A stretch of DNA of 64,000 nt from Xanthomonas sp. Leaf148 (GCF_001423585.1 NZ_LMOP01000013.1:66921-130920); one strand, 5' to 3'. Shown: positions 29,048 through 38,362, numbered from the stretch's first letter. Program-made: numbers and translations. The notes: generated by a model not told the origin, from the letters alone.

Positions 29048-30853
29048 TTAGCTATCGTGATGGTGGTCGCGATGCTGCGGTGCCTGTGCACGAGCGGGCG
29101 GACGTTGCGCATGCATTTCTGCCGGGTGGGCAGGAGTAGGGCGCGGAGGTGCGAAGGAAACCATGCGCTGCGGGTGCCGTTGCGGCTGAGCCTGGGGGAT
29201 CGGCCGGGGCTCCCGGCGCGGCGGCAATGACTGCGCACGTTCCACCCGTTGCGGTGGCGCCAAGGCGGCTTGCTGAGGTGACGCAGTCCGCTGCTGCTCG
29301 TGCACCTGTCGAAACTGGAATTGCGCCGCTGTTGGCGCACGATGATTGACATCGTGTGGGTCGCGGTTGGCAAACGCAGCGTGTGCAGTGAGTGCTGGAG
29401 GTACTTGACGGGTCGCTTCGAATGCCGGCACGCGAGCCGCAGTGCTCGCCTGATGCAGCGGCTGCAATTGCGCCATGCGCTGTTGTGCAACCGGTGGCGC
29501 GGACATGCGGAACGCCGAACGCGCGCCAGAGGCGGGCATCGTTGCGGGGATATTCGGTGCGCGTAACGTTGCCTGAGTCTGCGACGGCATGTTCGCCGGC
29601 TCTGCAGCGTGGGCTACCACCGGGCGGCCAGGCTGCAGCATCTGCCGGTCAAAATGCGGCGCTGACAGGTGCGCATAGTCGGGCGGACGTGGAGCGTTGG
29701 CGGGCGAGGGCGCTATGCGATTGGGGCGCTGCAGGTTTCTGAGCGACTGCGCACTTGCTGCCGCGGCGACCGGCAAGGCCGCGCGGTTGACTGGCAGCCC
29801 TGTCGGCGCCAATCCGGGAGCCGGTGCAGATGCCGCAGTGCTGTTGGGCCCATACCGCTGGTTTTGCTGTAGGTACGAGCGCGCATCGATATAAGTGCTG
29901 CGGTTGTTGTTGATGATGGTGGTGCGCGGTGCATAGACGTGGTTCTGGTACACCACGTAATGCGGTGCGGCCGGCGGTGCGTTCCAGTCCACGCCCCAGC
30001 TGTTCCAACCCCAGTGGTGCCACGCCGGTGCCGGTGCGGCCCAGCCGAACCAGCCGTGGTGGTGTTCCAGCGCCCTGCCGACCAATACACCGACGCCAAA
30101 CGACACCACTCCGGTGGTTACCACATCGCCCTGGTCGTACCAGCGCACCGGGCGATAGCGATAGTCGCGATAGACATCGACCGGTGTGCCGTAGACCACG
30201 CCCGGGTCGTAGCGCGGCACATACACCACCTCTGGCTGCGCGGGTTCGATGGTGATGACTTGCGACGGCGGCGGAACACGTTCGCCATCCAGGATCGGCG
30301 TGACCACCACATGCCGCGCCACCTGGACCTGCTGTTGCGGCGTGCTGCGCAGGTGGCCGCTGGCTTGAGCGCGCTGGCGCATGATCTGCACCGCGTTGAG
30401 GACATCGTTGGGGTCATGCGCGTACGCATCGCCGAGCGCGCGGGTCCAATCGAGATTGCCGGCCAGCTGGTCCACTACATCGGGGAAGGCAGTCAATGCC
30501 TTGACGCTGGGATCCCACGGCTGCGACACCGTGGCTTGCGCGCGGTCGGCGGCCGTCAAGTTGCGATTGCTGTGCAGCCAGTCCTGCGCGGTGAGCACCT
30601 GATCCGGGTAGACCGAAGCCGCCAGGGTCTGGGCCAACAGCTTGTCGGGAAACAGGGCGATCGGAGCGACCAACCGATACAGCTGATCGGCCGTCGGCGG
30701 CGTGTAGGCCGGGGCTGTTGAGGCGGGTGGTTCGACTGGAGCCGCTGCGGTTGCCGAAGGTACGGTGCGTTGGCAGCCCACCAGTGCCAAGGCGCCGCTG
30801 GATGCGATTGCCAGCGCCAAGCCAATGCGCCCCTGTGACCATGTGCGTTGCAT
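29048..30853 (-). CDS. DUF3300 domain lipoprotein
   Basis: 601 residues. The start at 30853 gives a type II signal peptide with lipobox ALVGC. DUF3300 follows (about 50-250: LVAPIALFPDKLLAQTLAASVYPDQV, and PEVVYVPRYDPGVVYG), then a long Pro/Ala/Gln/His-rich C-terminal half ending HRDHHHDS. DUF3300 proteins are envelope lipoproteins of unknown function. An in-frame ATG at 30901 is possible but precedes a non-signal-like stretch. The His-rich end could bind metal, and zupT lies upstream; this link is inference only. Confidence 0.82.
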   Translation of the reverse strand: MQRTWSQGRIGLALAIASSGALALVGCQRTVPSATAAAPVEPPASTAPAYTPPTADQLYRLVAPIALFPDKLLAQTLAASVYPDQVLTAQDWLHSNRNLTAADRAQATVSQPWDPSVKALTAFPDVVDQLAGNLDWTRALGDAYAHDPNDVLNAVQIMRQRAQASGHLRSTPQQQVQVARHVVVTPILDGERVPPPSQVITIEPAQPEVVYVPRYDPGVVYGTPVDVYRDYRYRPVRWYDQGDVVTTGVVSFGVGVLVGRALEHHHGWFGWAAPAPAWHHWGWNSWGVDWNAPPAAPHYVVYQNHVYAPRTTIINNNRSTYIDARSYLQQNQRYGPNSTAASAPAPGLAPTGLPVNRAALPVAAAASAQSLRNLQRPNRIAPSPANAPRPPDYAHLSAPHFDRQMLQPGRPVVAHAAEPANMPSQTQATLRAPNIPATMPASGARSAFRMSAPPVAQQRMAQLQPLHQASTAARVPAFEATRQVPPALTAHAAFANRDPHDVNHRAPTAAQFQFRQVHEQQRTASPQQAALAPPQRVERAQSLPPRREPRPIPQAQPQRHPQRMVSFAPPRPTPAHPAEMHAQRPPARAQAPQHRDHHHDS

Positions 30854-31159
30854 ACGGCACCTCGCTGTGCGCGTTGATGACGCGCGTACGATGCGCCGCA
30901 TTCGATGTCTGGAAGCTTGCTGACGTGGTGCCGGTAATGGCCTGGCACGGCAGCGTTCAGCAGGACGGCGCGTTGACGAATCGCAGCGCTGCAGAGCGTG
31001 CGCAAGGCCGCCTGTGCGTCACAACGTCAGGGCAGTATTTGGTGGCACGTGCGCACGTTGCCTAGCAGCAGGGTCGGCCCGGACCATGCTTGCATGCGGA
31101 AAACCTCAGCTCTCACAACAAGCAGCACAGGTTGTTGCTCGCGACCGGCGCGCCACGCC
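30854..31159. other. Intergenic region DUF3300 - zupT
   Basis: 306 bases; both flanking genes are on the minus strand. Nothing coding was recognised; it should hold the DUF3300 gene promoter. No clear terminator for zupT was found by eye. Confidence 0.4.
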
Positions 31160-31978
31160 TCACGGCGCCGCGAAGCGGAACAACACCAGGCTGATCGCCA
31201 GCGTGGCCATACCCGATACCAAGCCGTAGACCGTTTCGTGGCCTTGTGCGTAGCGCTTGGCCGCCGGCAGCAGTTCGTCCAGCGCCAGGAACACCATCAC
31301 CCCGGAGATCAGCCCGAACACCGTGCCGAACACCGCTTCGGACAACACGTTGGACAGCGCCAGGTAGCCGATGCCGGCGCCGATCGGTTCGGCCAGTCCG
31401 CTCAGCAGGCTGGCGCCGAAAGCATAGAACTTGTTGCGCGTGGCGAAGTACACCGGCACCGCGATCGCGATGCCTTCGGGAATATTGTGGATGGCGATGG
31501 CGAATGCCAACGGCATGCCCACTGCCGGGCTTTCCAGCGTGGCGAAAAACGTCGCCAGCCCTTCCGGAAAGTTATGCGCGGTGATCGCGATGGCGGTCAT
31601 CAGGCCGACACGACGGATGTAGGCGCGGTTGTCGTCGCGAAATTGCGGGTCGTCGGTGGACAGGCTCTGGTGCGGGTTGGGCACCAGGCGGTCGATCACC
31701 ATGATCAGCAGCATGCCGCCCAGAAAGGTCAGCGTGCCGAAGGTAAAGCCCAGCTTGTCGTTGTAGGCGTTGGAAAATGCAGCGATCGACTTGTTGAGGA
31801 TCTCCGACAACGACACGTACACCATCGCGCCACCGGCAAATGCCAGCCCGAACGCCAACAGGCGCGGATTGGGCTTTTTGGCGAACACCACCATGAGACT
31901 GCCGAGGCCGGTGGCAAGTCCCGCGGCCAAGGTGACCGCCAGCGCGGTCCAGACGTTCTGTGATGACACCTCAAGCAT
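31160..31978 (-). CDS. zupT: Zinc transporter ZupT (ZIP family)
   Basis: 272 residues, eight predicted helices. ZIP metal-site motifs HNFPEG and HNIPEGIAIA occur in helices 4 and 5, and there is a long variable cytoplasmic loop (DDPQFRDDNRAYI). ZupT imports Zn2+ and other divalent metals across the inner membrane. Single gene; no Zur-type palindrome was recognised upstream by eye. Confidence 0.93.
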   Translation of the reverse strand: MLEVSSQNVWTALAVTLAAGLATGLGSLMVVFAKKPNPRLLAFGLAFAGGAMVYVSLSEILNKSIAAFSNAYNDKLGFTFGTLTFLGGMLLIMVIDRLVPNPHQSLSTDDPQFRDDNRAYIRRVGLMTAIAITAHNFPEGLATFFATLESPAVGMPLAFAIAIHNIPEGIAIAVPVYFATRNKFYAFGASLLSGLAEPIGAGIGYLALSNVLSEAVFGTVFGLISGVMVFLALDELLPAAKRYAQGHETVYGLVSGMATLAISLVLFRFAAP

Positions 31979-32214
31979 GCGACGCGACGACCTCGTGGAG
32001 TGGGAAGCGATCCTGGTGTGGTCAGCGCAATCACGCGACCACTGGCGGCAGCAGGATGGTCAGGCATGGATGACGAAGGCGTGGTGTCGAAGACAGCCGC
32101 ACGTTCATGTGCAACCACCGGCCAAGGCGAGCGGTGTCGATGAGCGATGCATCGCGGTGTCGCGCGTCTTGCCCGTCGCCGCTCAGAGCCGCTGCAGCAG
32201 GCTGACCGCTGCGC

Positions 32215-32637
32215 TCAACTGCCGCGGCGCGCGCGTTCTTCGATGGCGAAGCATTCGTCCGGACGCGGCACCGGCGGCTTGAAGGCGACCGGTACCTGGA
32301 TGGTTTGCGGCACGGCCTGGCCATTGCGGGTGGCCGCCTTGAACTTCCATTCGCGCACACGCTTTTGTGCAGCCTCGTCCAGCACCGGCTGGCCGCTGCT
32401 CTGGGTCACCGCCACCTCGGTGGGTGTGCCTTCGGTACCGACGACGACCCTGAGCACGGTGGTGCCACCGACCCCGGCGCAAGCCAGCTCCGGTGCGTAC
32501 TCCGGCGGCGGCGTCTTCAGCGCAGCAAGCTCTGTGGGGGCCACCGCAGGCGCGGCAGCCTGTTGCGGTGACTTGCCGCAGCCGCTGAGGCCGGCCGCCA
32601 GACACAGGCCGGCGAGGGCAGCGCGAGAAATGGTCAT
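32215..32637 (-). CDS. TonB C-terminal-domain lipoprotein
   Basis: 140 residues. Type II signal peptide with lipobox GLSGC (Cys about 20), a short Ala/Pro linker, and a TonB_C-like domain (about 45-128) with [18 protein letters not shown] and [15 protein letters not shown]. It lacks a membrane anchor helix and Pro-rich spacer, so it is not a true energy transducer. Its start overlaps the phhB stop (ATGA). Role unknown. Confidence 0.8.
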   Translation of the reverse strand: MTISRAALAGLCLAAGLSGCGKSPQQAAAPAVAPTELAALKTPPPEYAPELACAGVGGTTVLRVVVGTEGTPTEVAVTQSSGQPVLDEAAQKRVREWKFKAATRNGQAVPQTIQVPVAFKPPVPRPDECFAIEERARRGS

Positions 32638-32990
32638 GCAGTGACTCCCTGATCGTAGAGTTGCGCGGTCTTGGCCGCGCAGATGAAGTCGTTTTCGCTC
32701 AGCCCGCCCACATCGTGGGTGGAATAACGCACCACCACCCGGTCGTAATGCACACCCAGATCGGGGTGGTGGTCTTCGCGATGGGCAATCCAGGCCAGCG
32801 CATTCACGAAGGCGAGGGTGCGGTAATAGTCCGCAAAGCGGAAGGTGCGCGTGATGGCCATGCCGGCCTCGGCCAGCTCCCAGCCGGGTATCTGCGGCAG
32901 CAACTCGGCCAGACGGGCCTCGCCAAGCTTGTGGTCGCTACCCTTGCGCGGAAGGCAATGGGCCTGCTCCAGGGGAATCAGATCGGTCAT
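32634..32990 (-). CDS. phhB: Pterin-4a-carbinolamine dehydratase
   Basis: 118 residues. It shows the family core [19 protein letters not shown] and [15 protein letters not shown], and recycles 4a-hydroxytetrahydrobiopterin, usually for phenylalanine hydroxylase. The start at 32990 (MTDLIPLEQ) is the family start; the frame is open further up but not homologous. It overlaps the TonB-domain lipoprotein gene by four bases and is divergent from nfuA (88 bases apart). No phhA is nearby. Confidence 0.92.
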   Translation of the reverse strand: MTDLIPLEQAHCLPRKGSDHKLGEARLAELLPQIPGWELAEAGMAITRTFRFADYYRTLAFVNALAWIAHREDHHPDLGVHYDRVVVRYSTHDVGGLSENDFICAAKTAQLYDQGVTA

Positions 32991-33078
32991 GACAGTCTCG
33001 CAGGGGTGGCGGACGGCGCACCCACCAGGATCACGGTGTTCCATGAGCGAGGGCGCTTTGAGCGGTAGAATAACCCGC

Positions 33079-33678
33079 ATGATCCAGATATCCGACAAAG
33101 CCCAAACCTATTTCCGCAAGCTCATCGAACGCGAAGGCGTGCCCGGCATGGGCGTTCGCCTGAGCGCGGTGGACCCAGGCACCCCTCGCGCAGATGCCAG
33201 ACTTGAGTTCGCAGAGCCTGCGGACCTGAGCGGCGACGAGTGGGCCATCGACTGCGACGGCTTCACGTTATATGTCGCCGCCGCCAGCGTGCCGTGGGTG
33301 GATGGTGCCGAGGTCGACTACGTCACTCAGTCCACCGGCAACCAGCAGTTGACCATCAAGGCGCCCAAGATCAAGGGCGAAGCACCGGCGGATTCTGCCT
33401 CGATGGTGGAGCGCGTGCGCTGGGTGGTGGAAAACGAGATCAACCCGCAGCTGGCATCCCACGGCGGACGTGTGGCCGTGCAGGAAGTCTCGGCCGACGG
33501 CGTGGTGCTGCTGCGCTTCGGCGGCGGTTGCCACGGCTGCGGCATGGCCGATGTCACGCTGAAGCAGGGCATCGAAAAGACCTTGATGGGACGCGTACCC
33601 GGCGTGATTGCGGTGCGCGATGCCACCGACCACGCCACCGGCGACGCACCGTACATTCCGCGCGACAGCGCGGCCTGA
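33079..33678 (+). CDS. nfuA: Fe-S biogenesis protein NfuA
   Basis: 199 residues. Degenerate A-type (HesB-like) N-terminal domain (1-100) without its Cys ligands, then a NifU C-terminal domain with the cluster-binding CHGC in [12 protein letters not shown]. It carries and delivers 4Fe-4S clusters, particularly under oxidative stress or iron limitation. The transmembrane repetitive protein gene starts 14 bases downstream. Confidence 0.95.
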   Translation: MIQISDKAQTYFRKLIEREGVPGMGVRLSAVDPGTPRADARLEFAEPADLSGDEWAIDCDGFTLYVAAASVPWVDGAEVDYVTQSTGNQQLTIKAPKIKGEAPADSASMVERVRWVVENEINPQLASHGGRVAVQEVSADGVVLLRFGGGCHGCGMADVTLKQGIEKTLMGRVPGVIAVRDATDHATGDAPYIPRDSAA

Positions 33679-33691
33679 TTCCGCGTCACCG

Positions 33692-35518
33692 GTGACAACG
33701 GCTGCCGATCTGCTGCAGGCGCTGCGCGCGCGCATGCCGGCCAAGCTCATTCTGGATCGGCGCACCGGCCTGCCATACGGGTGGGCGATCTGGATGCGCA
33801 ACCGCGACGACGCGGCGGCACCGTTCAACGACGATCAGGTGATGGATGTGCTGTTGGCACGTCCATCCGCCGCCCATGGCGCAGGCACTGCCGCGACGCT
33901 GACGCCGTTCCAGGCATTTCGCAGCCTGTGGTGGCAGCACTGGGAGCCACGCCCGACCGATCAGCGTCGGCAACACTGGCTCGCGCTGCTGGGCAGTCTG
34001 TTGATCCACATCGGCTTCATCGCGCTGCTGATCTGGGTGGTCACCGTGCGCTGGGCGCCGGACGAAACCAAACCGGGCGAAGAGTCGCGTGTGCGCATGA
34101 CCTTTATCGGCGACGGCGCAGCGGAGCAGGGGGGAGGGCAAGCAGAACCTTCGGCGGCGGCACAGGCGGCGTCTGCCGACGCTGCCGCCGCGCAGCAGGC
34201 CAGTGCGGGTGCGTCCCGTGGTGAGTCTGCACAACCGACGACGCCCGCATCGGTATCGCCGCAGGCTGCCGCTGAGCCTGTCGATGCAACCAGCGCTGCG
34301 CAGTCGCAGGAAAGCGCGCCGGAGCCGGTTACCGCCGCTGCCAGCGAGCCGGTGACACCGGAGGTGCCGCAAGTGACGGTGCAGGTGCCGGAAGTGACGA
34401 TCGAATCACCGCTGCAGGTGACCGAAACTGCGGTCGCCACCAACGAGTTTGTGGTTCCTCCACCGCCCAGCATTACCGTGGCGCCGCGAGCGATGACGCC
34501 AACCGCGCCGCAAGTGGAGGTGCGTCAGCGCGAGATCCAGACCGTGACCGACCGGCCGCAGCTGCGCGAATTGCAGCGCCCGGCCGCAGCCGTCGCCGTG
34601 CGATCAGCCGATTCACCTTCCGTGCGCGAACGCGAAGTCGTGGTGCCGGACCGGCCGCAGGTTGCAGCACCGACGATGCGTCCCAGGGAAGTCACTCCAA
34701 CCGTGCGCATGCCCGAGGTGGCGGTGCGCGCCGCGGAACTGCCCAACGTGCCGGAGCCGGCATCTACGCCGGCGCCTGTGGCGCCAACCGCACCGGCAAC
34801 TGCCGCACCGACGTCGGCACCGCCTACATCGACAGCAAACGCCTCCGTTCCGCAGCCGGCACCCGCTACATCCGCGCCGCAGGCAACAGCGTCATCGGCC
34901 AAATCAGGGCAGTCCAGCAACAGCGCTGCCGCAGCGTCTTCGTCAACCAAGCCCGCGACCAATACCGCTGCCGGGCCAGCAGCGGCGGATAGCAGCGGCG
35001 GCTGGGACGTCGCTGCCAATGCCGACGACTGGAGCAAATCCGACCGCAACCGTCGTGGTGAAACCACCGGCGCCAACGGCCAGCGCGATGGCATGTTCAA
35101 TAGCGACGGCAGCGTGCGCGTGGCGGGGGCCGGCGATGCCGGCAAGGGAGCCGGCGACCGCGGGCCGCCCGGCAGCGACACCGACACCTGGACCCGCGAC
35201 CAGATCGCCCAAGGCGGCACCTGGCTCAAGCGCCCGCCGTACGGCTACACGCCGACCTCGCTGGATAAGTACTGGATGCCCAACCAGTCGCTGCTGCAGG
35301 AATGGGTGCGCCGCGGCTTGAAGAAGATCGAGATCCCGATTCCGGGCACCACCACCAAGATCAGCTGCGTCGTGTCGTTGCTGCAATTCGGCGGCGGCTG
35401 CGGCCTGAGCGACCCCAACCTCAACGATCAGCCCGCCACCGCGCGACCGCCGCCGGATGTGCCGTTCAAGCGGGAGTTGCAGGAGGACAAGGGGGCGGTG
35501 CGCCGTGAGGGCGAATGA
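33692..35518 (+). CDS. Transmembrane repetitive protein (TonB-like layout)
   Basis: 608 residues from GTG at 33692. A cytoplasmic N-terminus (about 95 residues), one membrane helix (about 97-118), then a long Ala/Pro/Glu/Val-rich segment with repeated VPEV/VREREV-type units, and a compact C-terminal region with two Cys (KISCVVSLLQFGGGCGL). The layout resembles TonB or TolA, but no TonB_C domain was recognised. Similar proteins are annotated in Xanthomonas as transmembrane repetitive protein; function unknown. It probably shares a transcript with nfuA. Confidence 0.8.
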   Translation: MTTAADLLQALRARMPAKLILDRRTGLPYGWAIWMRNRDDAAAPFNDDQVMDVLLARPSAAHGAGTAATLTPFQAFRSLWWQHWEPRPTDQRRQHWLALLGSLLIHIGFIALLIWVVTVRWAPDETKPGEESRVRMTFIGDGAAEQGGGQAEPSAAAQAASADAAAAQQASAGASRGESAQPTTPASVSPQAAAEPVDATSAAQSQESAPEPVTAAASEPVTPEVPQVTVQVPEVTIESPLQVTETAVATNEFVVPPPPSITVAPRAMTPTAPQVEVRQREIQTVTDRPQLRELQRPAAAVAVRSADSPSVREREVVVPDRPQVAAPTMRPREVTPTVRMPEVAVRAAELPNVPEPASTPAPVAPTAPATAAPTSAPPTSTANASVPQPAPATSAPQATASSAKSGQSSNSAAAASSSTKPATNTAAGPAAADSSGGWDVAANADDWSKSDRNRRGETTGANGQRDGMFNSDGSVRVAGAGDAGKGAGDRGPPGSDTDTWTRDQIAQGGTWLKRPPYGYTPTSLDKYWMPNQSLLQEWVRRGLKKIEIPIPGTTTKISCVVSLLQFGGGCGLSDPNLNDQPATARPPPDVPFKRELQEDKGAVRREGE

Positions 35519-35800
35519 GGGTGCTGCGCGATGAGCGTCCAGCACAGCTCGAAAGTCGGTCAGGAGCATGTAGGGCAAGAAGGCGCCGTAGTTCATGCTG
35601 GACGTCAGCATTGATGGCAAGGCTGTCAGCACACCCAGCCCGGTAGAGGAATGCTAGCTCTAAAACCGAGGTGTTCTGACATAATATACATTATGCGAAA
35701 TAAGGTGTTGCGTTCGGTAAGGGCGCGGCCTCCGCTGGATCTGGCTTTGGATCAAGACTTGCCTGCCGAACCGTTCCCCTAGCGAAACGGAAATCGCTGC
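35519..35800. other. Junction from core genome into the phage remnant
   Basis: 282 bases. No gene; it contains the dif-like site at 35674-35701. Base composition becomes more AT-rich around the site. Confidence 0.5.
35674..35701 (-). other. dif-like XerC/XerD recombination site (attachment site of filamentous phage or chromosomal dif)
   Basis: Read on the minus strand: XerC arm ATTTCGCATAA, spacer TGTATA, XerD arm TTATGTCAGAA. Compared from memory with the E. coli dif site, the core CGCATAATGTATATTATGT is identical and the XerD arm departs at three of 11 positions. Fragments of filamentous phage genes follow directly; such phages integrate at dif using host XerC/XerD. No second copy was found in the window. 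Confidence 0.8.
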
Positions 35801-36132
35801 ATGACTGACACCTACAACCTCGACCGCCGCCAACCTTGCTGGCCTGTTGGAGCGCAATGTCCAAACAGCTGCGCCGAGGATCTACACCGCCAAGTCGTTA
35901 CCAACCATGTGGAACTCACCGGCCCGTGGGCTGGTTGGCCGGGCGCGACCTGGAACTGATACCAGAACGCCGGCTGCGTGGCTTGCTGTGGCATGCCAAT
36001 GCTGGCGACATTCGGAATTCGGTCCGCCGTCGAAACGCCAACCGCAAAGCGGTTCAGCAGTCGATGGTCAAGGTCGTCGTCGTGGATCTTGGCGAATGGC
36101 GAGACCGCCACTTCGGGCGAATTGCGGGGTGA
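35801..36132 (+). pseudogene. DUF3653-like phage protein, frameshifted
   Basis: The protein is spread over three frames. MTDTYNLDRR starts at 35801; LLERNVQTAAPRIYTAK continues in a second frame; VVTNHVELTGPWAGW returns to the first; then GRDLELIPERRLRGLLW through VKVVVVDLGEWRDRHFG finishes in a third and ends at 36132. The GPWAGW...GRDL and DLGEWR segments match DUF3653 proteins found in Xanthomonas filamentous phages. At least three small indels make it non-functional. Confidence 0.72.
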
Positions 36133-36202
36133 GGCGTTATCCGTAGGGGCTATGCCCTTACACCCCCGGTCTACAATGCCAGCTCACAAGATCGGGGGCG
36201 GC

Positions 36203-36538
36203 ATGGAGCGCAGATATCAGCAAGCAGACTCATCAGACCTATGGTGGCAGATTGCGCTTGGCGGCTTCATCGCACTACTAGCACATAGCATCGTCGTTGG
36301 GCTGTACACCAGATATGAGACGCGCCAAGCGATGGCGCAGCTTGAAAAAGAATCGAAACTAGCGACGCAGCAGATGCAGCGCGCACTTAGACAGAACCTC
36401 CAGACACCCAGGAACGCGCCTGAGGTGCGGGAATATGACCCACCAAGACCGTTAAGCGACGGCGAGCGCTGCTTACAAGGCCGCCGTTTCAAACGCGTGT
36501 CAAACGGCTGGGTGCAGCTGACGCACGATCCCTGCTGA
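36203..36538 (+). CDS. Small membrane protein of filamentous-phage origin
   Basis: 111 residues. One N-terminal membrane helix (about 15-37, IALGGFIALLAHSIVVGLY), a coiled-coil-like segment (RQAMAQLEKESKLATQQMQRAL) and a basic C-terminus (RRFKRVSNGWVQLTHDPC). It sits between a phage DUF3653 remnant and a Zot-like remnant, and I believe similar proteins occur in Xanthomonas inoviruses. The frame is intact; the start could also be 36177. Function unknown. Confidence 0.65.
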   Translation: MERRYQQADSSDLWWQIALGGFIALLAHSIVVGLYTRYETRQAMAQLEKESKLATQQMQRALRQNLQTPRNAPEVREYDPPRPLSDGERCLQGRRFKRVSNGWVQLTHDPC

Positions 36539-36542
36539 TGGT

Positions 36543-37096
36543 CTACAGATCAGCCGTGGTCGAAGGAACGCTACTAGCAGTAGCGTAAGGCTTCGATTCG
36601 GGGAAGGTGCCGACGTCACGTGTGCCCCTTGCAATGACAGATCCTGCGAGCTGCAAAGGCTGATTCTGATGACCCACCTGCCCGGTTTGCGCCTGCTGCT
36701 GTTGTTGCGCTGCTGCTGGCGCACGTCCTTGTACGGGTTGTAAGGAGCGCCATTGCGCGCAAGCGTGCGGCACATGGGCTGGGGAAGATCGTACCGCGTG
36801 CCCTGCTCTGTCAGACAGGTACAAGACGCCTCGCGCGGATCTGAGGCGGTGGGCACGCTGGACATGCAGAACACCTGCGGATCAGCGGCAACCGGACGCT
36901 GATCGAACACCTCAGCAGTCCACGGCATCGTTTCAAAACGCGGTAGGTGCTTGGCGGCGTAATTACTCTTGCCGGCATATATGACCTGGCCGTTGTTGTC
37001 GCCGCTCAGCACGCCAGACCCGAGCGCTGAAGCGCCCGTGCCCGGCGTGCTGGCTTGTTCCTTCTCACCGCCTCCTATCAGGCTTGGATCACCCAT
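36543..37096 (-). pseudogene. C-terminal fragment of Zot/pI-like phage assembly protein, frameshifted
   Basis: The minus-strand frame from 37096 reads YAGKSNYAAKHLPRFETMPW, VFDQRPVAADPQVFCMSS and CTCLTEQGTRYDL then YNPYKD, typical of the periplasmic end of Xanthomonas/Stenotrophomonas inovirus Zot proteins. The frame then shifts near 36730 and continues as GTRDVGTFPESKPYATAS to a stop at 36543. The N-terminal ATPase domain with Walker A is missing; the homology stops at the junction with an integrase fragment near 37095. Confidence 0.72.
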
Positions 37097-37393
37097 GTTG
37101 ACCTCAGAGCCTCGGATTTTCTTTTCAGCAGCCGAGTATCGGACTCACCTCACCTATCAACGAGGCAGTACGCCAGAATTGTCCACCGCTGGGTGGAAGA
37201 AGCCGGCCTCGATTCCGGCTCCTACGGCACCCACATGATGCGCAGGACCAAAGCTTCGCTGATCTACCGCAGGACACGAAACCTCAGGGCGGTCCAGCTA
37301 TTGCTGGGGCATACGAAGCTAGAAAGCACCGTGCGCTACCTAGGCATCGAGGTCGACGACGCCCTAGAGATCGCCGAGCAAACGGATGTCTAA
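37097..37393 (+). pseudogene. Tyrosine recombinase/integrase, C-terminal fragment
   Basis: About 98 residues retain the catalytic end of a phage integrase: HMMRRT (the HxxR box), LLLGHTKLESTVRYLG (second His and the nucleophile Tyr) and EVDDALEIAEQT. The first catalytic Arg domain and the N-terminus are absent; homology begins at LRASDFLFSSR, next to the truncated Zot fragment on the other strand. The fragment cannot be an active recombinase. Confidence 0.85.
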
Positions 37394-37406
37394 GCCCAAG
37401 AGGCCA

Positions 37407-37431
37407 CTCCTCGACCGGCAAGGTCGAGGAG
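37407..37431. repeat. Inverted repeat after the integrase fragment
   Basis: CTCCTCGACC-GGCAA-GGTCGAGGAG, a perfect 10-bp stem 13 bases past the integrase stop. No U-tract follows, so it is only a possible terminator. Confidence 0.6.
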
Positions 37432-37733
37432 CGGCCAGAAGAAGAAGTTCAGAAAGTGCTGCGAGACCTCGCCCGAAAGAAGGAACTTCAGGAGGTTCCT
37501 ACTGAGCGCTTCGCAACCCTGAGCATCCCTTCCGGCCAGCACACCGATCAAACGTTTGGCCCGGCCCCGCGTACTCCGTGATGGCTAGGATCAGCACGAT
37601 CCACGCCAAGGCCTGGACCTTTGCCGCCAGCACGGCACCCGCCTGAGTTCAGGCGCCGGGCCAGCCAAGCCAAACGCGATGCCACGCCTGCTCCCGGCGA
37701 TGTCGTGGGCCTGCGCTCTACTTGAAATGATAC
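37432..37733. other. Intergenic region between integrase remnant and TetR gene
   Basis: 302 bases with no supported gene. Open frames continue on both strands but read as low-complexity; the left part probably belongs to the mobile remnant. Confidence 0.4.
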
Positions 37734-37743
37734 CGATCGGTCT
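37734..37743. promoter_or_regulatory. Probable TetR operator
   Basis: Perfect palindrome ACCGATCGGT within ATGATACCGATCGGTCTATA, 36 bases before the TetR start. This core is typical of TetR-family operators in proteobacteria, so autoregulation of the TetR-DUF418 pair is likely. Confidence 0.6.
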
Positions 37744-37778
37744 ATATCATCCGCGGCGAATCCACCGCCGGAGTGATC

Positions 37779-38336
37779 ATGAGCAAGGTTCGCGAGCGCA
37801 TCCTGGATGTCGCTACCAATCTCTTCTATCGGCAGGGGATTCAGGCGGTCGGCGTGGACGCCATCATCAGCACCGCGGAAGTCGCCCGCATGAGCTTCTA
37901 TCGGCACTTTCGGTCGAAGGAAGGTCTGGCGTTGGCAGTGCTGGAGCGGCGCGACGAACGACTCTGCGCCTGGTTCGAGCAGAAGGTCGAGCGCTTGGCG
38001 CCCGATGCAAATCTGCGGCCGCTGGCAGTGTTCGACGCCTTGGCGATGCGCCTGGCCAGCCCCGACTACCGCGGTTGCGCCTTCCTCAACACCATCGCCG
38101 AGACGCCGCCGCCCAGTCACGCACTGCATCGGGCTGCGGCTGCGCACAAGCACCGCTTCGAGGCCTACTTCGCCCGTTTGTTGCGAGCGGCCGGGCTGGA
38201 CGAAAGCGCGGCCGGCGATCTCATGCTGCTGTTCGACGGGGCCGTGGTCACCGCGGTTCGCGAAGGAAACCCGACCCCCGCCACGCGGGCAAAAAACATG
38301 GCGGCGCGGGTGCTCGGCATCGCGCCGGCGAACTGA
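37779..38336 (+). CDS. TetR/AcrR family transcriptional regulator
   Basis: 185 residues. N-terminal helix-turn-helix (about 5-50: ILDVATNLFYRQGIQAVGVD, then MSFYRHFRSKEGL) and a C-terminal ligand domain with RGCAFLNTIAE, as in the TetR_C group near AcrR/NemR-like repressors. ATG 37779 has GGAG upstream; GTG 37773 is an alternative. A DUF418 membrane protein gene follows 26 bases later and is the likely regulated target. Confidence 0.88.
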   Translation: MSKVRERILDVATNLFYRQGIQAVGVDAIISTAEVARMSFYRHFRSKEGLALAVLERRDERLCAWFEQKVERLAPDANLRPLAVFDALAMRLASPDYRGCAFLNTIAETPPPSHALHRAAAAHKHRFEAYFARLLRAAGLDESAAGDLMLLFDGAVVTAVREGNPTPATRAKNMAARVLGIAPAN

Positions 38337-38362
38337 GTCAGTGTCTTACTGAGAGAGTAGTT

